From Gaiellasilicea sp963731615 (GTDB lineage: Bacteria; Actinomycetota; Thermoleophilia; Gaiellales; Gaiellaceae): a stretch of 64,000 bases of DNA. This document shows positions 27,914-35,578 of the stretch, in pieces (the first letter of the stretch is position 1; each line of letters begins with the position of its first letter). The position numbers and the translations under genes are program-made. Location of the stretch: positions 256,237 to 320,236 of the forward strand of contig CAVSWD010000005.1 in the NCBI GenBank assembly GCA_963731615.1, read 5' to 3'. The notes under the pieces were generated by a model. The model made no database searches. It worked only from the letters and a program-made list of their open reading frames with translations, and was not told the origin of the DNA.

Positions 27914-28468
27914 ATGAAGCTCCTCGCGATCAGCGGCAGCCTCCGGGCGGGCTCCCACAACACGGACCTGCTGCAGGCGGCTGCCGCGGTCGCGCCCGAC
28001 GGCGTCGACATCGAGCTCTACCAAGGGCTGAAGGAGATCCCGCCCTACGACGCCGACGACGACTTCCCCGGCGCCCAGCCACTCGCCGTGCAGCGTTTCA
28101 AGACTGCGCTCGCGGCGGCAGACGGGATCCTGATCGCGACGCCGGAGTACAACTCGTCGATCCCGGGCGTGCTCAAGAACGCGCTCGACTGGGCCTCCCG
28201 GCCGCTTGCCGAGTCGCCCGTCCTGAACAAGCCGGCCGCCGTGCTCTCGTCGAGCACGGGGATGTTCGGCGGCGTCTGGGCCGCAGCGGAGACCCGCAAG
28301 GTCCTCGGGGCGCTCGGCGCCCGCACGCTCGAGGACACCGTCGCCGTGCCGAAGGCGCACGAGCGGCTCGCGAACGGCGTCGACGCGACGCTGCTGGACG
28401 AGCTCCGCACCGTCGTCAATGCACTGGGCGCGGCCGTCGCGGCCCGCGACGCGGCGGTCGCCGCCTAG
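27914..28468 (+). CDS. NAD(P)H-dependent FMN reductase (flavodoxin-like fold)
   Basis: 184 residues. 'ISGSLRAGSHNTDLL' (FMN phosphate loop, residues 6-20) and 'ATPEYNSSIPGVLKNALDWASRP' (residues about 75-97) are the ArsH/azoreductase-like NADPH:FMN reductase marks; 'SSSTGMFGGVWAA' is the second flavin loop. Reduces FMN, quinones or azo compounds. Four bases after yceI, so one operon under the MarR regulator, consistent with a response to quinones or lipophilic toxicants (inference). 3' end overlaps the TetR stop by four bases. Confidence 0.9.
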   Translation: MKLLAISGSLRAGSHNTDLLQAAAAVAPDGVDIELYQGLKEIPPYDADDDFPGAQPLAVQRFKTALAAADGILIATPEYNSSIPGVLKNALDWASRPLAESPVLNKPAAVLSSSTGMFGGVWAAAETRKVLGALGARTLEDTVAVPKAHERLANGVDATLLDELRTVVNALGAAVAARDAAVAA

Positions 28469-29040
28469 CGGCTCTGGCCCGCCAGGCCCGCGAGGAGTCC
28501 GCGCGACGCGGTGCGGAAGCGCTCGACGTCCGCGTAGGGACGCGCGACGAGCATCGCTCCCTCGAGGGCACTCACGATCAGGCGCGCGGCATCCCGCGCG
28601 GAGCCCGTGATCGAGATCGTCCCCGACCGCCGTCCGGCCTCGAGCACGCCTTCCAGCCAGCGCTCGTTGTCGTCGAAGAAACGGAGCACGACCGTCTGCA
28701 TCGGCACCGGCAACGTCCCGTACTCGGCCGCGAGCATCCCGCACAGGCACATCCGCTCGTCGCTCAGCACGTTGGCATAGAGGCCGGCATACGCGTCGAG
28801 CTTCTCCGGCGCCGGGCGGTCGCCCGCGTCGATCTCTGCGAGGGCCTCCCCGAAGCGGTGGGCGTACCTGCTCATCAGCGCGACGCCGAGCTCCGACTTA
28901 CCGGCGAAGTGGTAGTGGAGGCCGGCCTTGGTCAAGTCGAGCTCGGCTGCGACATCGGCGTAGCTGAAGCCGTTGTAGCCGCGCTGCTGCACGAGCCGCT
29001 CGGCTGCGTCGAGGATCGCTGTTCGGGTGTCTTTCTTCAT
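28465..29040 (-). CDS. TetR-family transcriptional regulator
   Basis: 191 residues. N-terminal helix-turn-helix 'TAILDAAERLVQQRGYNGFSYADVAAELDLTKAGLHYHFAGKSELGVAL' (residues 8-56) is textbook TetR; the ligand domain contains 'CLCGMLAAEYGTLP' with two cysteines, a feature of the AcrR-like subgroup. ATG 29038-29040. Divergent from the cupin gene; a palindrome in the 87-bp gap is the probable operator. Confidence 0.92.
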   Translation of the reverse strand: MKKDTRTAILDAAERLVQQRGYNGFSYADVAAELDLTKAGLHYHFAGKSELGVALMSRYAHRFGEALAEIDAGDRPAPEKLDAYAGLYANVLSDERMCLCGMLAAEYGTLPVPMQTVVLRFFDDNERWLEGVLEAGRRSGTISITGSARDAARLIVSALEGAMLVARPYADVERFRTASRGLLAGLAGQSR

Positions 29041-29062
29041 CGGAGTCAGTGTGGCACAGCTG

Positions 29063-29091
29063 TTGACTTCTTACCTACTAGTAAGTTAGCG
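29063..29091 (+). promoter_or_regulatory. Promoter with palindromic TetR operator before the cupin gene
   Basis: TTGACT at 29063-29068 serves as a -35; the 17-base spacer contains CTTACCTACTAGTAAG (29070-29085), an imperfect palindrome (CTTAC...GTAAG arms). The expected -10 (TTAGCG) is weak. Position between the TetR gene and the cupin gene makes this the likely shared operator. Confidence 0.55.
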
Positions 29092-29127
29092 TCAGCGCGC
29101 ACGAATCCACGACGGAGGGAGGACAAG

Positions 29128-29496
29128 ATGCAGGAGATCGCGGTGAGGTCGATGCACAAGTCGTTCGACGCGCCGGACGAGGTGCGCGAGTTCCCGCTCG
29201 GCCAGGCCGAGATCCTCGAGATCGGTGGCGGCGAGGTCGGCCGCTACACGGTGCAGCCCGGCTGGAGCTGGTCCGAGCACATCAAGCCGATTGCGCAGAC
29301 CGACCTCTGCGAGGCGCCGCACTTCCAGTTTCACGTCTCCGGCACGCTTCGAATCCGCGAGGCGGACGGGACCGAGTTCGACATCGGCCCGGGCGAGGTG
29401 AGCATGCTGCCGCCGGGTCACGACGCGTGGGTCGTCGGCGACGAGCCCGTCACCGTGATCGACTGGGGCGGCGCCCATGCCTGGGCGAAGTCCTAG
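29128..29496 (+). CDS. Single-domain cupin protein
   Basis: 122 residues. Central cupin barrel: 'GGEVGRYTVQPGWSWSEHIKPI' (motif 1 region with a histidine), 'HFQFHVSGTLRIREADGTEFDIGPGEVSMLPPGHDAWVVGDEPV' (motif 2 region). One clear His in motif 1 and HFQFH in the middle could bind metal. AGGGAGGAC site before the ATG at 29128. Probably the target of the TetR regulator. Enzymatic or sensory role unknown. Overlaps the convergent hydrolase gene by four bases. Confidence 0.82.
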   Translation: MQEIAVRSMHKSFDAPDEVREFPLGQAEILEIGGGEVGRYTVQPGWSWSEHIKPIAQTDLCEAPHFQFHVSGTLRIREADGTEFDIGPGEVSMLPPGHDAWVVGDEPVTVIDWGGAHAWAKS

Positions 29497-30271
29497 TACT
29501 CGCTCGTGAGAAAGCGCTCGACGGCGCCGAGCGTGTCGTCGAGCGCATCCCAGAGCACGGTGTGCCCCGCTGGGATGCGCACGACCTGGAGCAGGTCGCC
29601 CAGAGCCGCAGCATGTGCGTCCAGCAGGTGGTCGTAGGGCAGGTAGGACGTCTCGCCGAGGACGAGCAGCGTCGGCACGCGCACGCTGCTCGAACGGTGG
29701 CGGCTCGGCGGGTCATCTCGCCGTAGGCCGCCACGACCGCGCTCTGGCAATAGCGGTAGCGCCAGTTGCCATCGTCGTCCGGCAGCAGGTGGGCGCGCAA
29801 CTCGGCCTCGACCAGGCTACGCGGCGCCGTCGTGAGCACGCTCTCCTCGTAGCGCCGATCGATTCCCTCGTCGAACGAGACGTAGGAGCGGTCGCGCCGC
29901 GCGTTCTCGGCCGCAACGAGCCCGATGTCCGGCGGGATCTGGAGCGCGGGATCGAGGAGGACGAGCCGCTCGACGCGATCCGGCGCGGCTGCGGCGACCT
30001 CGAATGCGATCCGCCCGCCGAACGAGTGGCCGAGCCAGGCGCGGCGACCGGCCGGTGCCGCTTCGAGCACGTCCTCGACGTGCTGCTCCAGATGCCAGGG
30101 TGGCTCCCAGCTGGAGTCACCGTGTCCGCGCAGGTCGAGCGCGATCACGTGCCGGTCGCCGGCGAGACGTCCGGCGAGCTCCGCGAAGTGCAGGCCGTGG
30201 CTCGTGACGCCGTGCAGGCAGACGAGCGGCGGCAGGCTCTCGTCCCCCCAAGCGTGGCGGGCGAGGCTCAC
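29493..30271 (-). CDS. Alpha/beta-hydrolase, frame broken in the cap-to-C-terminal junction
   Basis: Starts with GTG 30269-30271, overlapping the peroxiredoxin stop (GTGA). 'PLVCLHGVTSHGLHFAELAGRLAGDRHVIALDLRGHGDS' (oxyanion HG and strand 4), 'AWLGHSFGGRIAFEVAA' (nucleophile Ser in GHSFG), then after a one-base loss near 29695 'VPTLLVLGETSYLPYDH' (acid strand) and 'VVRIPAGHTVLWDALDD' (catalytic His). About 259 residues when restored. Esterase, lactonase or epoxide-hydrolase-like; the substrate is open. Confidence 0.8.
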
Positions 30272-30729
30272 TCGGCGGTGACGGCGAGCGGCGCGGAGGC
30301 AACCTCTGTTCTTCGCTCGTTGTCCTTGTTCACGAGGCTCCAGACGACGATGCCCTCCTTGTCGATCAGGAACGTGCCTCGAACCGGAGCGCCGCTGCTC
30401 TCGTCGAAGACGCCGTACGCCTTTGCCGCCTCGCCGTGGGGCCAGAAGTCGGACGCGAGCGTGTAGGTCAGCCCGAGCTGCTTCCTCCACGCCTTCCGCG
30501 CGGGCGCCGGGTCGCACGAGACGAGGACGATGTCGGTCTCGGCGCTCTCGAACGACGCGCGATTCTCCTGGAGGTCGAGCGCCTCGGCCTCGCACACCGG
30601 CGTGAACGCGAAGGGATGGAAGACGAGCAGGACGTTCCTGCGGCCGCGGAAGTCGGCGAGCCGCACGCGTTCGTCCTTGTCGACCTCGAGGTCGAACGCA
30701 GGCGCCTCACTCCCGGTCTCGATGCTCAC
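30268..30729 (-). CDS. Peroxiredoxin (AhpE-like)
   Basis: 153 residues from GTG 30727-30729, which has GGAGGGGG seven bases upstream. Peroxidatic site 'FHPFAFTPVC' (T43, C46) with the conserved Pro and Thr; 'VSCDPAPARKAWRKQLGLTYTLASDFWPHGEAAKAYGVFDE' and 'RGTFLIDKEGIVVW' follow the AhpE/BCP pattern. A second cysteine in VSCDP (C72) may be structural. Reduces peroxides; cytoplasmic. Its start overlaps the 3' end of rarA, and the hydrolase follows by overlap, so the three form one transcription unit. Confidence 0.9.
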   Translation of the reverse strand: MSIETGSEAPAFDLEVDKDERVRLADFRGRRNVLLVFHPFAFTPVCEAEALDLQENRASFESAETDIVLVSCDPAPARKAWRKQLGLTYTLASDFWPHGEAAKAYGVFDESSGAPVRGTFLIDKEGIVVWSLVNKDNERRTEVASAPLAVTAE

Positions 30730-31984
30730 CGTCCCCCTCCTCACCGTGGCCCGACGGCCGATAGTAGCGCCGTCCCTTTAGCTCGTCGGGAAGGTAGTCG
30801 AGCTCGGAGCCGCGCGGGTCGGTGTGTGGGTCGAGGTACCCCTCGCCGTGACCGAGCTTCTTCGCACCGGCGTAGTGGGCATCGCGCAGCATCGCGGGCG
30901 GGCGCAAGTTCCCGCTCTCGCGCACCTCGCGGCGGGCGTCCCAGATCGCGTTCGCGCTCGCCTTCGACTTCGGCGCGTTCGCAAGGTAGATCGCGGCCTG
31001 CGAGAGATTCAGCTGCGCCTCCGGCAGGCCGACGTGCTCGAGTGCGTGCGCCGCGGCAACGGCGACCTGAAGCGCTCGCGGGTCGGCGTTGCCGACGTCC
31101 TCGGAGGCGAAGATGACCATGCGCCGGACGATGAAGCGCGGATCCTCGCCGCCCTCGAGCATCGCGGCGAGGTAGTAGACGGCCGCATCGGGATCGGAGC
31201 CGCGCATCGACTTGATGAAGGCCGAGACGAAGTCGTAGTGCTGGTCAGCGCCCTTGTCGTAGCGAAGCGGACGCTTGCGAGCGGCATCGTCGACGTGGCG
31301 CTCGGCGAGGGGAGCGTCCTCCGCCTGGGCGGTCTCCCAGGCGAGCTCGACCGTGCTGAGCGCGGTGCGCGCGTCGCCGCCGGCACGCCGCGCGATCAGC
31401 GCGACCAGCTCCTCGGACACCTCGGCGCCGATCGCGGCGGCACCGCGGCGGACGACCTCGGCGACCTCGTCGTCGGAGAGCGCTTCGAGCTCGACGACCT
31501 GGCAGCGGGAGAGCAGCGCCGAGTTGACCTCGAAGTACGGGTTCTCGGTGGTCGCCCCGATCAGGGTGACGAGCCCCTCCTCGACCGCCGGCAGCAACGC
31601 GTCCTGCTGCGCTTTGTTGAAGCGGTGGATCTCGTCGAGGAAGAGGATCGTACGCTGACCGTTTCCGCCCAGCCGGTCACGCGCACGCTGCATGACCCCG
31701 CGAACGTCGTCGACACGGGCCGAGACCGCCGAGAGCTCCTCGAAGGCCGCACCCGTCTCGGTGGCGACGATCCGGGCGAGCGTCGTCTTGCCGACGCCCG
31801 GTGGGCCGTAGAGGATCAGCGAGCGAAGCCGGTCATCCTCGATCGAGCGGCGCAGCGCCGAGCCCTCGCCGAGCACGTGCTTCTGGCCGACGAGCTCGTC
31901 GAGCGAGCGCGGCCGCAGCCGCTGCGGCAGCGGGGCGAGCGCGGCGGACCGTTCGCGGGCAGCGTCGGCGAAAAGGTCGCTCAT
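30707..31984 (-). CDS. rarA: Replication-associated recombination protein RarA (MgsA/WRNIP1 family AAA+ ATPase)
   Basis: 425 residues. 'LAPLPQRLRPRSLDELVGQKHVLG' N-terminal block, Walker A GPPGVGKT (60-67), Walker B 'ILFLDEIHRFNKAQQDALLPAVEEG', sensor 1 'LIGATTENPYFEVNSALLSRC' and the C-terminal tetramer domain 'YDKGADQHYDFVSAFIKSMRGSDPDAA' and 'RFIVRRMVIFASEDVGNADP'. Acts at stalled replication forks. ATG 31982-31984, 21 bp from the divergent dioxygenase-family gene, so the two promoters must overlap. Confidence 0.95.
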   Translation of the reverse strand: MSDLFADAARERSAALAPLPQRLRPRSLDELVGQKHVLGEGSALRRSIEDDRLRSLILYGPPGVGKTTLARIVATETGAAFEELSAVSARVDDVRGVMQRARDRLGGNGQRTILFLDEIHRFNKAQQDALLPAVEEGLVTLIGATTENPYFEVNSALLSRCQVVELEALSDDEVAEVVRRGAAAIGAEVSEELVALIARRAGGDARTALSTVELAWETAQAEDAPLAERHVDDAARKRPLRYDKGADQHYDFVSAFIKSMRGSDPDAAVYYLAAMLEGGEDPRFIVRRMVIFASEDVGNADPRALQVAVAAAHALEHVGLPEAQLNLSQAAIYLANAPKSKASANAIWDARREVRESGNLRPPAMLRDAHYAGAKKLGHGEGYLDPHTDPRGSELDYLPDELKGRRYYRPSGHGEEGDGEHRDRE

Positions 31985-32005
31985 CTTGGGCAGTATGCTC
32001 AGGCG

Positions 32006-32716
32006 GTGGCGACGCACGAGGACTTTTCGGAGCCCGTTCTCGAGGGCGACGGCGAGAGCGACTACGAGCGCTACCTGAACACGGTCGGCCTGCTTGCGCT
32101 GCAGAAGACGGCGGAGGAGTGGGTGCACCGGGACGAGCTCCTCTTCCAGACCGTTCACCAGTCCTCTGAGCTCTGGCTGAAGCTCGCCTGGAACGACGTC
32201 GAGGCGGCGACAGAGCATCTGGGCGACCGCGAGATTCCGGCTGCCCTGCGGCTGCTCCGCCGCAGCGTTCTGTGCCTCCAGTACGCGACGACGCAGCTCG
32301 ACATGCTCGAGCAGATGTCGCCGTGGGAGTACCAGGAGATCCGCAAGGTGCTCGGCCACGGCAGCGGCTTCGACTCGCCCGGCTGGCGCGAGATTCGCCG
32401 CGTCACGCCGGCGGCCGGGCAGGCGTTTCACGCGCTCCGCGAGCAGGCCGGGCTGTCACTGACGGACGTCTACGTCAAGGGTCGCGAGCACGAGGAGCTC
32501 TACCAGCTCGCCGAGGCGCTGATCGAATGGGACGAGCGAATCAACCTCTGGCGGATCCGCCACTACAAGGTGGTCGCACGCGTCATCGGCGACTCGGTCG
32601 TCGGCACGCAGGGGACGCCGGTCGAGGTGCTCGGCCGGCTCGTGCACCACGTCTTCTTCCCGGAGCTCTGGCGCGTGCGCAACGAGCTGACGGCTCTGTC
32701 TCAGGAGGGATCGTGA
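32006..32716 (+). CDS. Divergent tryptophan 2,3-dioxygenase-family haem protein
   Basis: 236 residues, shorter than canonical TDO (about 280). Seen: 'FQTVHQSSELWLKLAW' with the substrate-region His (H51), 'SPWEYQEIRKVLGHGSGFDSPGWREI' with the expected substrate-carboxylate Arg at about 128, and 'WRIRHYKVVARVIG' with the proximal haem ligand at H186. The following canonical GTGGSSG loop, whose Thr helps bind the amino acid, is replaced by GTQGTPVE. So haem binding looks intact but substrate handling is probably changed. GTG start. Stop overlaps the start of the methyltransferase at 32713 (GTGA). No kynurenine-pathway partners are seen. Confidence 0.8.
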   Translation: MATHEDFSEPVLEGDGESDYERYLNTVGLLALQKTAEEWVHRDELLFQTVHQSSELWLKLAWNDVEAATEHLGDREIPAALRLLRRSVLCLQYATTQLDMLEQMSPWEYQEIRKVLGHGSGFDSPGWREIRRVTPAAGQAFHALREQAGLSLTDVYVKGREHEELYQLAEALIEWDERINLWRIRHYKVVARVIGDSVVGTQGTPVEVLGRLVHHVFFPELWRVRNELTALSQEGS

Positions 32717-33465
32717 GAGACCCAGCGGCGTGGTGGGGCGAAGGTACGTATGAGCGACTGGCCGAGCGGCTGGCACCCGTCCACGAGGAGCTCGTCGACT
32801 CGCTCGTGCCGCGTGCCGGCGAGCTGTGGCTCGACGCGGCGACCGGCACCGGCGAGGTGGCACTGCGGGCAGCCCAGGCCGGAGCGAGCGTCACCGCTTT
32901 CGACTTCTCGCCAGGAATGTTGGAGAAAGCGAAGCGGCGGCTCGACGGACTCGACGTGCGCCTCGAGCAGGCGGACGCACGCGACCTTCCTTACGAGGAC
33001 GCCTCGTTCGATGTAATCGCGTCGTGTTTCGGCGTCATCTTCCCGCCTGAGCGCGAGCAGGTCGCAGGCGAGCTGGGCCGCGTTTGCCGGCCGCAGGGAC
33101 GGATCGGAATCACGGCGTGGCTTCCGGACGAGGAGATCAACGCAGCGTGGTCGCCGTACATCGGCAGCGAGCCGCTCCCGATCGATGCTTGGGGCGATCC
33201 GGCCGAGGTTCAGCGCCTTCTGGGGAAGGACTACGAGCTCGAAATCGAGCGGAGGACGTGGTGGCTGACCGGTTCGGACGGGGTAGACGTCTGGGAGTTC
33301 CTCTCGGCGTCCGCGCCGCCGATCCGCGTGCTGCTCGCCGCGGTCGGCGAAGAGGTCGGCGATCAGCTACGCGACGCGTACGTCGAAGTCGCCGAACGGC
33401 ACCGGACCGACGCCGGCGTTCGCTACCCGATGGACTACCTGCTCGCGGTCGGCAGCAGGCGATGA
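32713..33465 (+). CDS. SAM-dependent methyltransferase (UbiE-like), coupled to the dioxygenase-family gene
   Basis: 250 residues. 'ELWLDAATGTGEVALRAAQAGASVTAFDFSPGMLEKAKRRL' (SAM motif I and acidic end of strand 2) and 'ARDLPYEDASFDVIASCFGVIFPPEREQVAGELGRVCRPQGRIGITAW'. GTG start overlaps the previous stop by four bases, strong evidence for co-expression. About one-third identical by eye to the next gene, so the pair arose by duplication. Substrate not known; it could methylate the product or substrate of the dioxygenase-family enzyme. Confidence 0.83.
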   Translation: MRDPAAWWGEGTYERLAERLAPVHEELVDSLVPRAGELWLDAATGTGEVALRAAQAGASVTAFDFSPGMLEKAKRRLDGLDVRLEQADARDLPYEDASFDVIASCFGVIFPPEREQVAGELGRVCRPQGRIGITAWLPDEEINAAWSPYIGSEPLPIDAWGDPAEVQRLLGKDYELEIERRTWWLTGSDGVDVWEFLSASAPPIRVLLAAVGEEVGDQLRDAYVEVAERHRTDAGVRYPMDYLLAVGSRR

Positions 33466-33484
33466 CACTCTCAAAGGAGCGGTG

Positions 33485-34279
33485 ATGTTCGAGGAACTGA
33501 AGGCCAAGCAGAGCGTCATGTGGGGCAACGGCCCCTACCAGAGGATCACCGATCTGCTCACCGAGTCGCAGGAAGGCCTCGTCGCCGCGCTGAAGCCTCG
33601 GGACGGTGAGAAGTGGCTCGACGTGGCGACCGGGACCGGGGCGGTCGCGCGGATGGCTGCCCGGGGCGGCGCCGACGTCACCGGTCTCGATCTCGCGCCG
33701 GATCTGATCGAGACGGCACGCGAGCACACCGAGGCCGAGGGCCTGTCGATCCGGTTCGATGTCGGCGACTGCGAAGCACTTCCCTACGAGGATGCGTCCT
33801 TCGACGTCGTCGTCTCGACGTTCGGCGTCATGTTCGCCCCGGACCACTCGGCGGTCGCACGAAATCTCGCCCGCGTGACGCGGCCGGGCGGCCGGCTCGG
33901 CCTCGCGAACTGGACCGAGGACAGCGGCATCGGCGACATCTTCCGCGTGATGAAGCCGTTCCAGGCCGCACCGCCGCCACAGGGTGTCGGCAATCCGTTC
34001 GCCTGGGGCGACGAGGGCCACGTGCGCGAGCTCCTCGGCAACGACTTCGACCTCGAGCTCGAGGTGCTCGACACCGAGCATCGGCCCTCCTCCGGGGAGG
34101 AGGCCTGGGAGATCTTCTCGACGTCCTATGGGCCGACGAAGACGCTCGCCGAGTCGCTCGACGACGAGCGTCGCGAGGAGCTGCACCGCGCGTGGGTCGA
34201 CCTCTACGAACAGTCCCGGGTCGGCGACGAGATCGTCCAGCACCGGAACTACCTCCGCGTGCTCGGCACCCGGCGCTAG
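33485..34279 (+). CDS. SAM-dependent methyltransferase (UbiE-like), tandem paralogue
   Basis: 264 residues from ATG 33485 (AAAGGAG upstream). Opens 'MFEELKAKQSVMWGNGPYQRITDLL', SAM motif 'KWLDVATGTGAVARMAARGGADVTGLDLAPDLIETA', then 'CEALPYEDASFDVVVSTFGVMFAPDHSAVARNLARVTRPGGRLGLANW'. Very similar in layout to the gene before it, with 19 bp between. The N-terminal 'VMWG.G.Y..I' block is typical of a common actinobacterial methyltransferase group without a known substrate. The M20 peptidase begins at the base after its stop. Confidence 0.83.
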   Translation: MFEELKAKQSVMWGNGPYQRITDLLTESQEGLVAALKPRDGEKWLDVATGTGAVARMAARGGADVTGLDLAPDLIETAREHTEAEGLSIRFDVGDCEALPYEDASFDVVVSTFGVMFAPDHSAVARNLARVTRPGGRLGLANWTEDSGIGDIFRVMKPFQAAPPPQGVGNPFAWGDEGHVRELLGNDFDLELEVLDTEHRPSSGEEAWEIFSTSYGPTKTLAESLDDERREELHRAWVDLYEQSRVGDEIVQHRNYLRVLGTRR

Positions 34280-35572
34280 ATGGCGACGGTCTCGCTCCGC
34301 GACGAGGCGGTCGACCTGCTGCAGCGACTGCTGCGGCTGAACACGGTCAACCCACCGGGGAACGAGACGATCGCAGCCGAGCTGCTGCGCGACTACCTGG
34401 AGGCGCACGGGATCGAGGTGCAGCTGCTCGGACGGACGCCGGAGCGCGCCAATCTGGTCGCGCGGCTGCCCGGGGGGTCAGGGCCGACCCTCTGCTTTCT
34501 CTCCCACACGGACACGGTCGTCGCCGACCCGTCCGAGTGGTCGCGCGATCCCTGGTCCGGCGATCTCGCCGACGACCATGTCTGGGGACGCGGCGCGCTC
34601 GACATGAAGAATCAGGTCGCGGCGAGCGCCGTCGCGATCGCGTCGCTTGCCCGGGAAGGGTTCAAGCCGCCCGGCGACCTCGTCTTCATCGCTGCCGCCG
34701 ACGAGGAGGTCGGCAAGGCGTTCGGCCTGCAGTGGCTCTGCGACGAGCATCCGGATCTCGTCCGGGTCGACTACGCGATCAACGAAGGTGGCGGCGAACG
34801 GATCGTCGTCGCGGGAGCTCCCATCTACCTGTGCGCCTCGGCCGAGAAGATGTCGGCGCCGTTCCGGCTCCTCGTTCACGGCCGCAGCGGGCACGCCTCG
34901 ATGCCCGGGATCGCCGACAACGCCCTCGTCAAGGCGGCGCCGCTGATCGAGAAGCTCGCTGCCTACGAGGCGGAGCCCTCAATCGGGCCCGAGGTCGCCG
35001 GCTTCCTCGACGCGGTGCTCGGCGAGCAGCCGCCGCCCGGCGAGGTGCTCGCGCGACTGCAGGCGCTCGACCCGCTCGCCGCCGAGACGATCGAGCCGCT
35101 CCTCTCCTTCACGCTGTCGCCGACGATGATCCAGGCATCCGAGCGCCGAAACGTGATCCCCGGAACGGTCGAGCTGGTCGTCGACCGGCGCCTGCTGCCG
35201 GGCCAGACGCCCGAGGAAGTCGATCCGATCGTCCGGGAGCTGCTCGGCCCAGGCGACTACGAGCTCGAGACGCTCGAGCGCTGGGGCGGCACGCGCTCGG
35301 CGCTCGACACACCGCTCTGGGAAGGGATCTCGGCCTGGGTCGGCGAGGCCGAGCCGGGCGCCAAGCTGGCCCCGTACTGCTGCCCCGGTTTCACCGATTC
35401 GCACTGGCTGCGGGACGCCTTCGACACGGTCGCCTACGGCTTCTTCCCGCTGCGGACGATGGAGACCGAGCTGGCGGCGCGTTTGATCCACTCCGCCGAC
35501 GAGCGGACGCACGTCGACGATCTCGCGCTCGGCGTCGACTTTCTCCGCCACGCCGCGCGCTCGCTGGGGTAG
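34280..35572 (+). CDS. M20/M25/M40-family metallopeptidase
   Basis: 430 residues. Metal ligands: H76 and bridging D in 'LSHTDTV' with the second strand 'GRGALDMKNQ', catalytic Glu pair in 'AAADEEVGKAFG', then Glu of 'INEGGG' and the C-terminal His in the 'IHSADERTHVDDL' block. Dimerisation domain 'PFRLLVHGRSGHASMP' in the middle. ArgE/DapE/carboxypeptidase type; cleaves a peptide or N-acyl bond. Zero spacing to the methyltransferase upstream and 6 bp to pabB downstream, so it may be co-transcribed with both. Confidence 0.88.
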   Translation: MATVSLRDEAVDLLQRLLRLNTVNPPGNETIAAELLRDYLEAHGIEVQLLGRTPERANLVARLPGGSGPTLCFLSHTDTVVADPSEWSRDPWSGDLADDHVWGRGALDMKNQVAASAVAIASLAREGFKPPGDLVFIAAADEEVGKAFGLQWLCDEHPDLVRVDYAINEGGGERIVVAGAPIYLCASAEKMSAPFRLLVHGRSGHASMPGIADNALVKAAPLIEKLAAYEAEPSIGPEVAGFLDAVLGEQPPPGEVLARLQALDPLAAETIEPLLSFTLSPTMIQASERRNVIPGTVELVVDRRLLPGQTPEEVDPIVRELLGPGDYELETLERWGGTRSALDTPLWEGISAWVGEAEPGAKLAPYCCPGFTDSHWLRDAFDTVAYGFFPLRTMETELAARLIHSADERTHVDDLALGVDFLRHAARSLG

Positions 35573-35578
35573 CGAGAA

